Shown here piece by piece: positions 45,177-55,280 of a stretch of DNA of 64,000 nucleotides. The stretch is from Primorskyibacter flagellatus. GTDB lineage: Bacteria; Pseudomonadota; Alphaproteobacteria; Rhodobacterales; Rhodobacteraceae. Location of the stretch: NCBI RefSeq assembly GCF_014638275.1, contig NZ_BMFJ01000002.1:434001-498000 (forward strand), read 5' to 3'. Made by a program: the position numbers and the translations under genes. How positions within the stretch are numbered: position 1 is the first letter of the stretch; every line of letters begins with the position of its first letter. Under the pieces are notes generated by a model. It was not told where the DNA came from, did not search any database, and worked only from the letters and a program-made list of their open reading frames with translations.

Positions 45177-46271
45177 ATGAAGGCCATTCCCCCCACGGAT
45201 CAGGATGCGCGCCTGCGCGACCTCTACGATCTGGACGTCCTCGACTCCGAGGCCGAACAGAAGTTCGACGATGTCGTGCGGCTGGCGTCGCAGATCTGCA
45301 ATATGCCGATCTCCCTGATCTCTCTCGTGGACGAGGACCGGCAGTGGTTCAAGGCGGCGGTCGGAATGGCCGGGTCGGAAACCCCGATCGAACAGGCCAT
45401 CTGTGCCCACGCCATCCTGAACCAGGATTACCTTGAGATCGCCGACACCCGGACCGATCCGCGCACCGCCGCCAATCCGCTGGTCACGGGGGACGAAAAC
45501 CTGCGCTTCTACGCCGGGGCGGTCCTGCGCAGCGCCCGCGGCCATGCGCTCGGCACGCTCTGCGTGCTCGACAACAAGCCGAACCGGCTGACTCCGCTGC
45601 AAAGCGAGACCCTGCGCGTTCTGGCCAGGCAGGTCATGGGACAGCTGGAACTGCGCCGCGCCGTGAAAGAGGCCGAACTGCTGCGTCGCGAGGTCGACCA
45701 CCGGGTCAAGAACTCGCTTCAGTCCGTAGCGGCGCTGACCCGGATTCAGGCGCGTATGGCAGAATCCCAGGAAACCCGCGACGCGCTGGAACTGACCCGC
45801 CGCCGGATCGACACCATCGCCCTTCTTCACCAGTTGCTATACGCACCTAAGTCGGACGGTCTGATCGCGCTCGACGACTTCATCCCGCGCGTTGTCGACC
45901 TGCTTCAGGACTCTGCGCCATCGGGCATACGGCTGGACACGAAGATCACGCCCGTCGCGCTGCCCTCCTCCTCGGCCTCCGCGGTCGGCATCATCCTGAA
46001 CGAATTCGCCTCCAACGCCTTCAAGCACGCCTTTGACGAAGACCAGATCGGTGTGATCCGCATTACCATCGAACCCGACGGCCCCGGTTACGTTCTGCTG
46101 ACCTGCGCCGACAACGGGCGCGGCATCGACAAGGGCGACAACTCCGGCTCGGGGCTCGGGATGCGGATCATCGCCGCGTCGGCGGAACAGCTTGGCGGGA
46201 CCTCGGAAACCACGACCGGTCCGCTTGGGACGACCACGAAGGTGCGGATAGCCCTGCCGCACCCGGCCTGA
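45177..46271 (+). CDS. GAF-domain sensor histidine kinase (HisKA_2 type)
   Basis: A protein of 364 residues: GAF domain (about 25-165; ISLVDEDRQWFKA, LGTLCVLDNKP), dimerisation/phospho-acceptor HisKA_2 helix with H175 (EVDHRVKNSLQS), and ATPase domain (N-box NEFASNAFKHAF, G1 DNGRGID, G2 GSGLGMRII). No transmembrane helix is seen, so it should sense an intracellular signal. Such kinases act on general-stress or light-response partners in Alphaproteobacteria. No response regulator gene is adjacent. Confidence 0.92.
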   Translation: MKAIPPTDQDARLRDLYDLDVLDSEAEQKFDDVVRLASQICNMPISLISLVDEDRQWFKAAVGMAGSETPIEQAICAHAILNQDYLEIADTRTDPRTAANPLVTGDENLRFYAGAVLRSARGHALGTLCVLDNKPNRLTPLQSETLRVLARQVMGQLELRRAVKEAELLRREVDHRVKNSLQSVAALTRIQARMAESQETRDALELTRRRIDTIALLHQLLYAPKSDGLIALDDFIPRVVDLLQDSAPSGIRLDTKITPVALPSSSASAVGIILNEFASNAFKHAFDEDQIGVIRITIEPDGPGYVLLTCADNGRGIDKGDNSGSGLGMRIIAASAEQLGGTSETTTGPLGTTTKVRIALPHPA

Positions 46272-46304
46272 GCGACGCGCCCGACAGGCCCCAGACCGCA
46301 GGCC

Positions 46305-46991
46305 TCAGACCAGCGTGTCGCAGGCTGTCCGTATGGCCCGGATATTCGCGCCGTAGGGTGCCGGGTCCGCCACCGATCCGCCGGAGAACACGGCCGATCC
46401 CGCCACCAGCACATCCGCCCCCGCCGCCCTGACCAGCGGAGCGGTCTTCGGCGTCACCCCGCCGTCGATCTCGATATGCACCGGGCGGTCGCCGATCATC
46501 GCGCGCAGGTCGCGCACCTTCGCGGTCATGTCGATGAAGCTCTGCCCGCCGAAACCGGGATTGACCGTCATCACGCAGACCAGACCGACAAGGTCCAACA
46601 CCTCGGCCACGGCAGACGCGGGCGTGCCAGGATTCAGCGCAACCCCCGCCGTCATGTCCGCCCCCCGGATCGCCTGCAGCGTGCGGTGAAGATGCGGCCC
46701 GGCCTCGACATGCGCGGTCAGGATGTCCGCCCCCGCATCGGCAAAGGCGTCGATATAGGGATCGACGGGCGCGATCATCAGATGCACGTCCATCACCGTC
46801 TTGATGTGCTTGCGGATCGCCTTCACCAGCGGCGGCCCGAAGGTGAGGTTCGGCACGAAATGCCCGTCCATGACATCGACGTGGATCCAGTCCGCGCCCT
46901 CGCGCTCCACCGCCTCAATCTCTGCCCCGAAATTGGCGAAATCGGCAGACAGGATCGACGGCGCGATCTTCAGGTTACGGTCGAATTGCAT
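46305..46991 (-). CDS. rpe: Ribulose-phosphate 3-epimerase
   Basis: A protein of 228 residues. It interconverts ribulose-5-phosphate and xylulose-5-phosphate in the pentose phosphate (and Calvin) routes. The TIM-barrel motifs are HVDVMDGHFVPNLTFGP, DVHLMI, VMTVNPGFGGQSFI and EIDGGVTPKTAP, with the metal/acid-base residues in place. It lies 101 bases downstream of fbp on the same strand. Confidence 0.96.
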   Translation of the reverse strand: MQFDRNLKIAPSILSADFANFGAEIEAVEREGADWIHVDVMDGHFVPNLTFGPPLVKAIRKHIKTVMDVHLMIAPVDPYIDAFADAGADILTAHVEAGPHLHRTLQAIRGADMTAGVALNPGTPASAVAEVLDLVGLVCVMTVNPGFGGQSFIDMTAKVRDLRAMIGDRPVHIEIDGGVTPKTAPLVRAAGADVLVAGSAVFSGGSVADPAPYGANIRAIRTACDTLV

Positions 46992-47055
46992 GGCGCATCC
47001 CCCAGTGTGACAGCGCCCACATAGACGCTCCGGGCGGTACGGGAAACCACCCCGG

Positions 47056-47077
47056 CTTCATCTTGCCGAAAATACTC
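47056..47077 (-). repeat. Half-copy of the stem-loop repeat after fbp
   Basis: On the minus strand: GAGTATTTTCGGCAAGATGA (core) followed by AG. A small GCGC-GTT-GCGC hairpin lies between it and the fbp stop, as in the other copies. Confidence 0.75.
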
Positions 47078-47091
47078 TCGCGCAACGCGCC

Positions 47092-48033
47092 TCAGCCGTG
47101 CAGGTCGGCGATCCGGTCGACCTCTTCCGCCGATCCGAAGACGAAGGGCCGCCGTTCGTGCAGTTCCCCGGCCGTCAGCGACAGGATCGGGCGCACCCCG
47201 TCCGTCGCCTTGCCGCCGGCCTGTTCCACGAGGAAGGCCATCGGCGCGACCTCGTAGACCATGCGCAGCCGTCCGTTTTCGTATTTCGGCCGCCCGTCCG
47301 ACGGGTAGAGGAAGGTGCCGCCGCGCGTCAGGATGCGATGCGTCTCTGCCACCAGCGATCCGACCCAACGGAAGTTCATGTCCTTGCCCTTCGCGCCGTC
47401 CTTGCCCGCCTCGTTCTCCTCCACATAGGCCAGTACCGGCCCGGTCCAGTGGCGCCGGTTGGAGGAGTTGATGGAGAACTCCTTCGCCGCCACCGGCAGC
47501 GCCATCTTCTCTTCCGCCAGTACGAAGGCGCCGGAGTCGGGGTCCAGCACGTAAAGCTGCGTTCCGGCCCCGAAAGTGACCGCCAGCAGGGTCTGCGGCC
47601 CGTAGGCGATGTAGCCCGCGCAGATCTGTTCGGAGGCCGGGCGCAGGAAGCTCGACTCCGCATCCCCAGTTGCCGCGAAGACCGAGAAGATCGTGCCGAT
47701 GGTCACGTTCACGTCAATGTTCGACGACCCGTCGAGCGGATCGGTCGCCAGCGCATAGGTGCCGTCGCCGTCCAGCGTCAGCACGCTCTCCTGCTCCTCC
47801 GAGGCGTAGTATTTCACGCCCGTCCCCTTCAGCGCCGCTTCGAACATCTCGTCCGCCATGACGTCGAGCGCCTTCTGCTGGTCGCCGTCGGAGTTCTCTC
47901 CCACCCCGGCGCCGAGCTTTCCGGCCAGCGGGCCGCGTGCGATCACGCGCGACAGCTGCGCGCCGGTGGCACACATCGCCTCCATCACGGGGCGCAGGTT
48001 GGCGGGAATGTGAGAGGGGTCGATGGCGGGCAT
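47092..48033 (-). CDS. fbp: Fructose-1,6-bisphosphatase class I
   Basis: A protein of 313 residues. It removes the C1 phosphate of fructose-1,6-bisphosphate in gluconeogenesis. The class I metal-site motifs are all present: GENSDGDQQKALDV, YYASEEQE, ATDPLDGSSNIDVN and the later YEVAPMAFLVEQAGGKATDG (part: EVAPMAFLVEQAGG). It is upstream of rpe on the same strand, and a half-copy of the intergenic repeat lies between them. Confidence 0.95.
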   Translation of the reverse strand: MPAIDPSHIPANLRPVMEAMCATGAQLSRVIARGPLAGKLGAGVGENSDGDQQKALDVMADEMFEAALKGTGVKYYASEEQESVLTLDGDGTYALATDPLDGSSNIDVNVTIGTIFSVFAATGDAESSFLRPASEQICAGYIAYGPQTLLAVTFGAGTQLYVLDPDSGAFVLAEEKMALPVAAKEFSINSSNRRHWTGPVLAYVEENEAGKDGAKGKDMNFRWVGSLVAETHRILTRGGTFLYPSDGRPKYENGRLRMVYEVAPMAFLVEQAGGKATDGVRPILSLTAGELHERRPFVFGSAEEVDRIADLHG

Positions 48034-48104
48034 GTCGGTCTCCGTCAGGGTTCGGAGACGTTATGGCCTATTCCGCAACGCGGCGAAAGTGGAGAGGCCA
48101 GGAA

Positions 48105-48158
48105 CCGGAGGGCTGTCTGCCCTCCGGACCACCCGAGGATATTTCCGGCAAGATGAAG
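48105..48158. repeat. Half-copy of the stem-loop repeat between the SDR gene and fbp
   Basis: Hairpin CCGGAGGGC-TGTCT-GCCCTCCGG (48105-48127), then the unit with core GGATATTTCCGGCAAGATGA (48137-48156). Its orientation is opposite to the flanking minus-strand genes. Confidence 0.8.
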
Positions 48159-48173
48159 ACCGGACGCGCGCCC

Positions 48174-48938
48174 TCAGGCGAGAGACTGGCCGCCGTCCGC
48201 GATGATGAGCTGGCCGTTCACGTAGCCCGACAGGGGCGAGGCGAGCCAGAGCGCGGTGCCCGCGATCTCCTCCACCGTGCCCATGCGGCGCAGGGGGTTG
48301 GCATTGTTGATCCGCTCGATCCGTTCCGGGTCTTCCCAGAGCGCGCGGGCGAAGTCGGTCTTGATGAGGCCGGGGCCGATCGCGTTGACGCGGATGTTCT
48401 TCGGACCCCATTCCAGCGCCAGAGCGCGCGCCACGGCCGCATCCGCCGCCTTGGTCACGCCATAGGCGCCGAGCGTCACCGACCCCTTGATCGCCGCGAC
48501 CGAGGAGATGATGACCACCGCCCCGCCGCCGTTCGCCGCCATGCCCGGAAGCACCATCTTGCACATCGTGTTGATCGTGCGGACGTTGGTGATGAGCATC
48601 TTGTCGAAGACCGCGTCGTCGAGGTCCTGCATCGGCCCGTAGACCGGATTGATCGCCGCGTTCGGAACCAGCACATCGATGCGGCCCCACTCGCGGATTG
48701 TCGTATCGATCAGGTTCTGCAGGTCTTCGGCATTGCCGATATGGCAGGGGACGACCAGCGCCTCCCCGCCCTTTTCACGGATCGCCTCTGCCACCGGTTC
48801 GCAGGCTTCGCGCTTGCGCGAGGAGACGACGACCTTGGCCCCCGCCTCCGCGAACATCTCGGCCATCGCGCGGCCGATGCCGCGCGAGGACCCGGTGATC
48901 AGGACGACCTTGCCCTTGAGGTCGAGCAGATCGGACAT
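48174..48938 (-). CDS. SDR-family oxidoreductase
   Basis: A protein of 254 residues: TGSSRGIG near 15-22, PNAA in place of the usual NNAG, serine in IISSVAAIKG and the Tyr-Lys pair in AYGVTKAAD; the end IADGGQSLA is typical. In the acyl-CoA island it probably oxidises a hydroxyacyl intermediate with NAD(P). It follows the acyl-CoA dehydrogenase gene by four bases. Confidence 0.9.
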   Translation of the reverse strand: MSDLLDLKGKVVLITGSSRGIGRAMAEMFAEAGAKVVVSSRKREACEPVAEAIREKGGEALVVPCHIGNAEDLQNLIDTTIREWGRIDVLVPNAAINPVYGPMQDLDDAVFDKMLITNVRTINTMCKMVLPGMAANGGGAVVIISSVAAIKGSVTLGAYGVTKAADAAVARALALEWGPKNIRVNAIGPGLIKTDFARALWEDPERIERINNANPLRRMGTVEEIAGTALWLASPLSGYVNGQLIIADGGQSLA

Positions 48939-48942
48939 GGGA

Positions 48943-50163
48943 TCAGTTCCGGTACTGCTTGAGTTCCAGCTTCGCGATGGTTTCGCGATGCACCTCGTCC
49001 GGGCCGTCAACAAGGCGCATGGTCCGCGCATTGGCGAAGGAGGACGCGAGCGTGGTGTCCTGCGACACGCCCTGTGCGCCGTGCACCTGGATGGCGCGGT
49101 CGACGACGCGCTGCACAAGGTTCGCAGCAACCACCTTGATCATGGCGATTTCGCGCCGCGCGACCTTGTTGCCGACGGTGTCCATCATGTAGGCGGCATG
49201 CATCACCAGCAGGCGCGCCTGTTCGATTTCCATCCGGCTTTCGGCGATCCAGTGCTTGGTCACGCCCATCTCCGCGATGCGCTGGCCGAAGGCGGTGCGT
49301 TCCATCCCCCGTTCGCACATCATCTGAAGCGCGCGTTCCGCCTGGCCGACCGACCGCATCGCGTGGTGGATGCGGCCAGGCCCGAGGCGGCCCTGGGCGA
49401 TTTCGAATCCGCGCCCCTCGCCGAGGAGGATGTTCGTCACCGGAACCCGCACGTCCTTGTATTCCACTTCCGCGTGGCCGTGCGGCGCGTGGTCGTAGCC
49501 GATCACCGACAGGTGCCGCTTCACGGTCACGCCGGGGCTGTCGAAGGGGACGAGGATCATCGACTGCTGCTTGTGCGTCTCCGCATTCGGGTCCGTCTTG
49601 CCCATGAGGATCGCGATCTTGCAGCGCGGGTCCATCGCGCCCGAGGACCACCACTTCGTGCCATTGATGACATAGTCGTCGCCGTCCCGCACGATCCGGG
49701 TTTCGATGTTGGTTGCGTCGGAGGAGGCGACCGCCGGTTCCGTCATCGCGAAGCAGGAGCGGATTTCGCCGTCCAGCAGGGGCTTGAGCCACTTCGCCTT
49801 GTGCTCCTCGGTGCCGTACATGAAGATCGTCTCCATGTTGCCGGTGTCCGGGGCAGAGCAGTTGAACGGTTCGGACCCGATGGAGGAGCGGCCCATGATC
49901 TCGCACAGCGTGCCGTATTCCAGGTTGGTCAGCCCGGCGCCCTTGTACTTGTCCGCATCGTGGGTGAGGAACATGTTCCACAGGCCCGACTCACGCCCCT
50001 TGGCCTTGAGCTCTTCCATGATCGGGACGGGCTGCCAGCGGTCGCCCTCCTCGACCTGCTGCTTGTAGATTTTCTCGGACGGATAGATATGATCGTCCAT
50101 GAATTTGAGCAGCTTCTCACGCATCTTCTTCGCGTGGTCGGATATCGGGAAATGGTCGTACAT
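48943..50163 (-). CDS. Acyl-CoA dehydrogenase (ACAD10/11-like)
   Basis: A protein of 406 residues. FAD-dependent oxidation of an acyl-CoA to a 2-enoyl-CoA. The flavin-binding [16 protein letters not shown] and [16 protein letters not shown] match the ACAD10/11-like branch, as does the end [19 protein letters not shown], which holds the family's catalytic region. This branch may act on hydroxylated or branched acyl groups. ATG 50163 follows GAGGAGGA. It is the first gene of a two-gene minus unit with the SDR, divergent from an acyl-CoA ligase. Confidence 0.93.
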   Translation of the reverse strand: MYDHFPISDHAKKMREKLLKFMDDHIYPSEKIYKQQVEEGDRWQPVPIMEELKAKGRESGLWNMFLTHDADKYKGAGLTNLEYGTLCEIMGRSSIGSEPFNCSAPDTGNMETIFMYGTEEHKAKWLKPLLDGEIRSCFAMTEPAVASSDATNIETRIVRDGDDYVINGTKWWSSGAMDPRCKIAILMGKTDPNAETHKQQSMILVPFDSPGVTVKRHLSVIGYDHAPHGHAEVEYKDVRVPVTNILLGEGRGFEIAQGRLGPGRIHHAMRSVGQAERALQMMCERGMERTAFGQRIAEMGVTKHWIAESRMEIEQARLLVMHAAYMMDTVGNKVARREIAMIKVVAANLVQRVVDRAIQVHGAQGVSQDTTLASSFANARTMRLVDGPDEVHRETIAKLELKQYRN

Positions 50164-50234
50164 TCTGGGGTCCTCCTCCTCTTTCGGCGTAATGGACACG
50201 GCTTTCCGGGGTAAGTCAACATGCGGAAAGGCTT

Positions 50235-50247
50235 TCCGGTGCGCGGA
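50235..50247. promoter_or_regulatory. Candidate island operator, site 1
   Basis: TCCGG-TGC-GCGGA, one mismatch from TCCGC-N3-GCGGA. It lies in the 149-base divergent region of the acyl-CoA dehydrogenase and ligase genes, directly before a plus-strand promoter-like TTGACC-N16-TAAGGT (50251-50278). GGCTTTCCGG also occurs twice, 30 bases apart (50200, 50230). Confidence 0.55.
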
Positions 50248-50250
50248 ATA

Positions 50251-50278
50251 TTGACCCTGACCTTCCGAAGCGTAAGGT
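50251..50278 (+). promoter_or_regulatory. Predicted promoter of the acyl-CoA ligase gene
   Basis: TTGACC, 16 bases, TAAGGT, 35 bases ahead of ATG 50313. Candidate operator site 1 ends four bases before the -35. Confidence 0.45.
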
Positions 50279-50312
50279 AGCCGGAACACGGCCTGAGAGG
50301 AGGGGCCGCCGC

Positions 50313-51869
50313 ATGACACAGACCAGCGCAAGCGGGGTGGACCGCCTGACCCCAAAGGTAATTCCCGGTGAACAACTGGTGAGGTTCGGACCCCGCATCG
50401 CCGAAAACGCGGCCCGATTTGCCGACAAGCCCTGCGTCATCGACGAGGCGGAGACGGTGACATGGGCAGAGTTCGGTGACCGCGTCGCCCGGCTGGCCGG
50501 ACGGCTGAAGGTCATGGGCGTGGGTCCCGGCAGCATGGTCATGTCGCTGGCGGAGAATTCGGCCGCAAACCTCATCATGTACGCCGGCGTATTGTACGCG
50601 GGCGCCTGCATGGTGCCGCTGCCATTCTCCGCCACCGAACCGGCGCTGATCAAGATGCGGTCGGACTGCGGCGGGACGCTGCTGTTCACCACCGCGAAAT
50701 ACCGCGAGACGGCAGAGAAACTGGGCGCGACGCAAATCGTCGACCTTGCGGAGCTTGAGGCCTTCACCGGCGACGCCCCCGCCATTCCGCCGGTCGAGGT
50801 CGGCGACGACGACCTGTTCGACATGATCTATTCCAGCGGCACGACCGGGACGCCCAAAGGGATCGTGCACGACCACCGTTTCCGCTGCCGCCAGTTCTCA
50901 CGCACCTCGGCCTATGGGCTGGAGGAATCAGGCGTGCTGATGATGTCCACCCCGCTCTATTCCAACACCACGCTGGTTGCGATCCTCGCCTGCCTGATCC
51001 GCGGTGCGACCGCCATTTCCATGTCCCGCTTCAACACCGTGAAGTTCCTGGAGCTCAGTGAGAAACACCGCGCCACCCACGCCATGCTGGTGCCGGTGCA
51101 ATACATGCGCCTGATGGACGAACCGCGTTTCGATGAGTTCGACCTGAGCGCCTATCAGACCAAGATGTCGACCTCCGCCCCCCTGCCCGGCGTGCTGATC
51201 GCGCAGGTGATGAAGCGCTGGCCCGGCAATATTATGGAATTCTACGGCATGACCGAAGGCGGTCCCGGCACCGTGCTGGACTGCGCCGCCTATCCCGACA
51301 AGTGGGACACCGTCGGCAAGCCGCAGGAAGGCGCGGACATGCGGGTCATCGACGAGGATGGCAACGAACTGCCCTACGGAAGCTATGGCGAGGTCGTGGG
51401 CCGGTCGGGGTCTATGATGCCGGGTTATCACAACAACCCCGAGAAAACGCGCGAGGCGACCTGGGTCTCACCGGATGGAGAGCATTTCGTGCGCACCGGC
51501 GACATGGGCCGGTTCGACGAGGACGGCTTTCTGCACCTGCTGGATCGCAAGAAGGACATGATCATCTCGGGCGGGTTCAACATCTATGCCGCCGACCTCG
51601 AGTCCGTCCTGCGTCGCCATCCCGACGTCGCCGATGTTGCCGTGATCGCCATACCGTCGCGCGAATGGGGTGAAACTCCGCTTGGCCTTGTCGTGCCAAA
51701 AAGGCAGGACGCCGATCCGGACGCGATACGCGAATGGGCCAATGAACAGCTTGGCAAGACGCAACGCGTGTCGCAGGTGGAATTCCGCGACGACCTGCCC
51801 CGGTCCGAGATCGGCAAGATCCTGAAGCGGGAACTGCGCGAACCCTACTGGGAAGGCCAGACCGTTTGA
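50313..51869 (+). CDS. Acyl-CoA ligase (AMP-forming), CaiC-like
   Basis: A protein of 518 residues. It activates a carboxylic acid to its CoA thioester through an acyl adenylate. The ATP-binding P-loop is [16 protein letters not shown], followed by FYGMTEGG and [21 protein letters not shown] (part: [11 protein letters not shown]), and the C-terminal catalytic lysine lies in [10 protein letters not shown]. Closest in layout to crotonobetaine/carnitine- or cyclohexanecarboxylate-type ligases. First plus-strand gene of the island. Confidence 0.9.
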   Translation: MTQTSASGVDRLTPKVIPGEQLVRFGPRIAENAARFADKPCVIDEAETVTWAEFGDRVARLAGRLKVMGVGPGSMVMSLAENSAANLIMYAGVLYAGACMVPLPFSATEPALIKMRSDCGGTLLFTTAKYRETAEKLGATQIVDLAELEAFTGDAPAIPPVEVGDDDLFDMIYSSGTTGTPKGIVHDHRFRCRQFSRTSAYGLEESGVLMMSTPLYSNTTLVAILACLIRGATAISMSRFNTVKFLELSEKHRATHAMLVPVQYMRLMDEPRFDEFDLSAYQTKMSTSAPLPGVLIAQVMKRWPGNIMEFYGMTEGGPGTVLDCAAYPDKWDTVGKPQEGADMRVIDEDGNELPYGSYGEVVGRSGSMMPGYHNNPEKTREATWVSPDGEHFVRTGDMGRFDEDGFLHLLDRKKDMIISGGFNIYAADLESVLRRHPDVADVAVIAIPSREWGETPLGLVVPKRQDADPDAIREWANEQLGKTQRVSQVEFRDDLPRSEIGKILKRELREPYWEGQTV

Positions 51870-51884
51870 CCCGCCGGCGATAAA

Positions 51885-51897
51885 TCCGCATTGCGGA
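51885..51897. promoter_or_regulatory. Candidate island operator, site 2
   Basis: TCCGC-ATT-GCGGA, a perfect inverted repeat, 15 bases after the ligase stop and 69 bases before the GTG start of the next SDR gene. Confidence 0.6.
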
Positions 51898-51966
51898 ATC
51901 AAATTCCAACATTATTGATCGGCACCCTGATGTGTGCCATCGTTTGCGATAACGGGAGGAGAAACC

Positions 51967-52737
51967 GTGAGATTTGAAGGCAAGGTCGCGATCGTGACCG
52001 GAGCGGGCAGCGGCATCGGTCGCGCCACCGCCCGTCGTCTGGCCTCCGAAGGGGCGAAGGTCTGTCTGGTGGACGTGAACGAGGCGGGGCTGACGGACAG
52101 TCTCCCCGACGGCGACCACATGACGCTCTCCTGTGACGTGTCGGACGAGGCGCAGGTCGAGGCGATGGTAAAGACAGTCGCCGACAAGTGGGGCCGTCTG
52201 GATGCCGTGGCCAACAATGCCGGCGTATCGCGCGGCTATCAGCCGATCATGGACAACGACTTCGACGACTGGGCGCTGGTGCTGGGCGTGAACCTGACAG
52301 GTGTGGCGCGGGTGCTGAAACATGCCTCCCGCGTGATGGTCGAACAGAAGTCCGGCGCGATCGTCAACACCGCTTCGGTCGCCGGGATTCGCTCCGGTGC
52401 CGGTGGCAACGCCTATTCCGCGTCCAAGGCGGGGGTGATTTCACTGACCCAGACGGCAGCCTGTGACCTTGGCGGCTTTGGCGTGCGGGTCAATGCAGTC
52501 TGCCCCGGCCTGATCGAAACCGGCATGACCAAGCGCGTCTTCGACTACGCCCGCGAGAACGACAAGGAACACAAGCTCGGGTCCCGCTGCGAACTCCGCC
52601 GCTATGGCCGGCCCGAGGAAATCGCGGCCGCCATCGCCTTCCTCGCCTCTGACGATGCCAGCTACATCACCGGGCAGGCTCTGCCGGTGGACGGCGGCAA
52701 TACCGCGTCGCTCAACCTGCCGGGCATGAAGGTATGA
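51967..52737 (+). CDS. SDR-family oxidoreductase (GTG start)
   Basis: A protein of 256 residues with TGAGSGIG near 11-18, NNAG, serine in NTASVAGIRS and the Tyr-Lys pair in AYSASKAG. The end LPVDGGNTASL is typical. I chose GTG 51967 because GGGAGGA lies seven bases upstream; the in-frame ATG at 51934 precedes that site. It overlaps the next ligase gene by ATGA. Confidence 0.9.
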   Translation: MRFEGKVAIVTGAGSGIGRATARRLASEGAKVCLVDVNEAGLTDSLPDGDHMTLSCDVSDEAQVEAMVKTVADKWGRLDAVANNAGVSRGYQPIMDNDFDDWALVLGVNLTGVARVLKHASRVMVEQKSGAIVNTASVAGIRSGAGGNAYSASKAGVISLTQTAACDLGGFGVRVNAVCPGLIETGMTKRVFDYARENDKEHKLGSRCELRRYGRPEEIAAAIAFLASDDASYITGQALPVDGGNTASLNLPGMKV

Positions 52738-54413
52738 CCGACCTGCATTTTGCCCACTGGCCACCGGGCCTGCCGCACCATATCGAGGTGCCGCAGCAGT
52801 CCGTCGCGCAGAACCTGATCGACACCGCAACCCGGCTGCCCGACAAGACAGCCATCCGCTACTATGGCGCGGACATCAGCTATGGCCGCCTGCTTGACGA
52901 TGTCGAACGCATCGCCGGGTGGCTTCAGGCCCAGGGGGTGAAACGCGGCGACCGGGTTCTTCTGTATCTTCAGAACTCTCCGCAATGGGTGATCGGCTAC
53001 TACGCGATCCTGCGCGCCGATGCCGCCGTGATCCCCGTCAACCCCATGAACAGGCAGGCGGAACTGGAACACCTTGCAGACGACACCGGCGCGCGCGTCG
53101 CCATCGCCGGGTCTGAGCTTGTCGATCATGTCCGCCCCCTGATCGGCGCAGGCCGGATCGACCATATCCTCGCCGCCGCGTATGCCGACATGGCCGACCC
53201 CGACAGCGACCTGCGCCTGCCCGACGCACTCGCCGGGCTGAGCGATACCGACGCCGCAGGCCCCGGCGTCACCCGCTGGCGCGACGCCACCGCCGACGAC
53301 ATCGCCCCGGCCCCGCACGCGGCGGGGTCCGAGGATCTGGCTGTCATCCCCTATTCCTCCGGCACCACGGGAAACCCCAAGGGCTGCGTGCACCGCCACC
53401 GCTCCGTCCAGGCAGTGATCCACGCCTACGCCAACTGGTCCCCCTATACGGAGGACATGGTGATCCTGTCGGTGCTGCCCTACTTCCATGTCACCGGCAT
53501 GCAGAATGCGATGAACACGCCGATCCTTGCGGGCGGCACCATCGTGATGATGACAAGGTGGGACCGGGACATGGCCGCGGAACTGATCGCGCGCTACCGG
53601 GTCACCACCTTCCGGTCGATCACCACCATGGTCATCGACATCCTGAACTCTCCGCGTTTCAGGGAGTATGACCTTTCCTCGCTCACCTCCATGGGCGGCG
53701 GCGGCGCGGCCATGCCCGAAGCGGTGGCGGAACGGCTGAAACAGGCGACGGGGCTGGCATTCATCGAAGGCTACGGCATGTCGGAAACCATCGCCGCGAC
53801 CCATATCAATCCCAATCATGCGCCGCGCAAGCAATGCCTCGGCATCCCCCTGTTCGACGTCGACGCGCGGGTGATCGACCTTGAGACAGGGCGCGACCTC
53901 GGCCCCGACGAAACCGGGGAAATCGTGATGCACGGCCCCCAGATTTTCGAAGGCTACTGGAACAACCCCGAAGCGACCGAAGCCGCCTTCACCACCATCG
54001 ACGGCAAGCGCTTCCTGCGGACCGGCGACATTGGCCATTTCGACGGCGACGGCTATTTCTACATGACCGATCGGGTGAAGCGGATGATCAACGCCTCGGG
54101 CTACAAGGTCTGGCCCGCGGAGGTGGAGGCGCTGATGCACCATCACCCCGATATCGCCGAGGCCTGCGTGATCGGCGCCCCCGATCCGCGCCGCGGGGAA
54201 ACCGTGAAAGCCTATGTCGTCCTGCGCACGGGTGCCGGAGAAATAGGCGAAGACGCGATTATTTCGTGGTGTCACGACCACATGGCCGCGTATAAATGCC
54301 CCCGCCAGATCGTATTTGTCGAAAACCTGCCGAAATCGGGGTCCGGCAAGGTGCAGTGGCGGGAGCTGGCCGACGCCGAACGGCAGTCGGCCGCGGCCCG
54401 TACGGGAACGTGA
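52734..54413 (+). CDS. Acyl-CoA ligase (AMP-forming), long-chain type
   Basis: A protein of 559 residues of the FadD-like group. P-loop YSSGTTGNPKGCVHRH, then EGYGMSETIAATH, TGDIGHFDGDGYFYMTDRVKR (part: GDIGHFDGDGYF), and the lysine in SGKVQWREL. The substrate is an unknown carboxylic acid. ATGA overlap with the SDR upstream makes them one unit; the IclR gene follows 42 bases later, so it may be co-transcribed. Confidence 0.9.
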   Translation: MTDLHFAHWPPGLPHHIEVPQQSVAQNLIDTATRLPDKTAIRYYGADISYGRLLDDVERIAGWLQAQGVKRGDRVLLYLQNSPQWVIGYYAILRADAAVIPVNPMNRQAELEHLADDTGARVAIAGSELVDHVRPLIGAGRIDHILAAAYADMADPDSDLRLPDALAGLSDTDAAGPGVTRWRDATADDIAPAPHAAGSEDLAVIPYSSGTTGNPKGCVHRHRSVQAVIHAYANWSPYTEDMVILSVLPYFHVTGMQNAMNTPILAGGTIVMMTRWDRDMAAELIARYRVTTFRSITTMVIDILNSPRFREYDLSSLTSMGGGGAAMPEAVAERLKQATGLAFIEGYGMSETIAATHINPNHAPRKQCLGIPLFDVDARVIDLETGRDLGPDETGEIVMHGPQIFEGYWNNPEATEAAFTTIDGKRFLRTGDIGHFDGDGYFYMTDRVKRMINASGYKVWPAEVEALMHHHPDIAEACVIGAPDPRRGETVKAYVVLRTGAGEIGEDAIISWCHDHMAAYKCPRQIVFVENLPKSGSGKVQWRELADAERQSAAARTGT

Positions 54414-54455
54414 CAGGGTAAGGACCGCCGGCAAGGCGGCAGGGAGTGGACGAAG

Positions 54456-55277
54456 GTGCGGAAAAGAGCAACCGACAACAATGTGGACACGGCAGAGCGG
54501 CCTGACAGCGACCGCCAGTTCGTGACCGCCCTGCACCGCGGGCTGGAGATCCTGCGCGCCTTCCGTCCGACCGACAAGGCGGGGCTCGGCAATTCCGAAC
54601 TGGCCGAACGGACGGGCCTGCCGAATTCCACCGTGTCGCGGCTGACCTTCACCCTGCTGAAATCCGGCTATCTCGTTTACGACGAAGGCACCGGACGCTA
54701 CCGTATGGGCGTTCCGGTCCTGTCGCTCGGCTACGCCTGCCTCGCCGGGATGCAGGTCCGCAACACCGCGCAGGTCTACATGCAGGAACTGGCCGACAAG
54801 GCGGGCGACGGCGTGCTGGTCGCCCTTGGCGGGCGCGACGACATGGCGATGACCTATATCGCCGCGGCACGCTCGCAGGGCGTGATCTCCCTCCAGCTTT
54901 CCGTCGGCTCGCGTATCTCGCTCGCCCGCTCCGCCATCGGGCAGGCCTATATCGCCGGCACTACGGAATCCGAACGCGCCGACATCATCGACCGCATCCA
55001 GATGCGCTACGAACCCGACCGCGTGTCCGAGATCATGGACAAGCTGGACGCGGCGCGGGAACAGGTCGCGGCACGTGGCTTCTACTGCATGATCGGCGAC
55101 TGGCAGCGCGACGTGAACGCGGTCGCCGTGCCCTACCGCAGCCAGCAGCCCGACACGCCGATGCTGGCCTTCAACCTCGGCGGCTACAGCTTTGCCCTGC
55201 CCAAGGAGCGGCTGGAGGACGATCTGGGCCCGCGCCTCGTGGAACTGGTGAACATGGTGAACCGGGTCGGTTACTGA
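54456..55277 (+). CDS. IclR-family transcriptional regulator (GTG start)
   Basis: A protein of 273 residues. The N-terminal winged helix (about 22-85) contains GLEILRAFRPTDKAGLGNSE (part) and TGLPNSTVSRLTFTLLKSGY (part); the C-terminal effector domain (95-270) has GFYCMIGDWQRDVNAVAVP. IclR proteins bind short inverted repeats and respond to aromatic or fatty acids and their CoA products. It ends the plus-strand ligase-SDR-ligase run, so it is the best candidate to control the island. GGGAG lies upstream of the GTG. Confidence 0.9.
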   Translation: MRKRATDNNVDTAERPDSDRQFVTALHRGLEILRAFRPTDKAGLGNSELAERTGLPNSTVSRLTFTLLKSGYLVYDEGTGRYRMGVPVLSLGYACLAGMQVRNTAQVYMQELADKAGDGVLVALGGRDDMAMTYIAAARSQGVISLQLSVGSRISLARSAIGQAYIAGTTESERADIIDRIQMRYEPDRVSEIMDKLDAAREQVAARGFYCMIGDWQRDVNAVAVPYRSQQPDTPMLAFNLGGYSFALPKERLEDDLGPRLVELVNMVNRVGY

Positions 55278-55280
55278 CCC

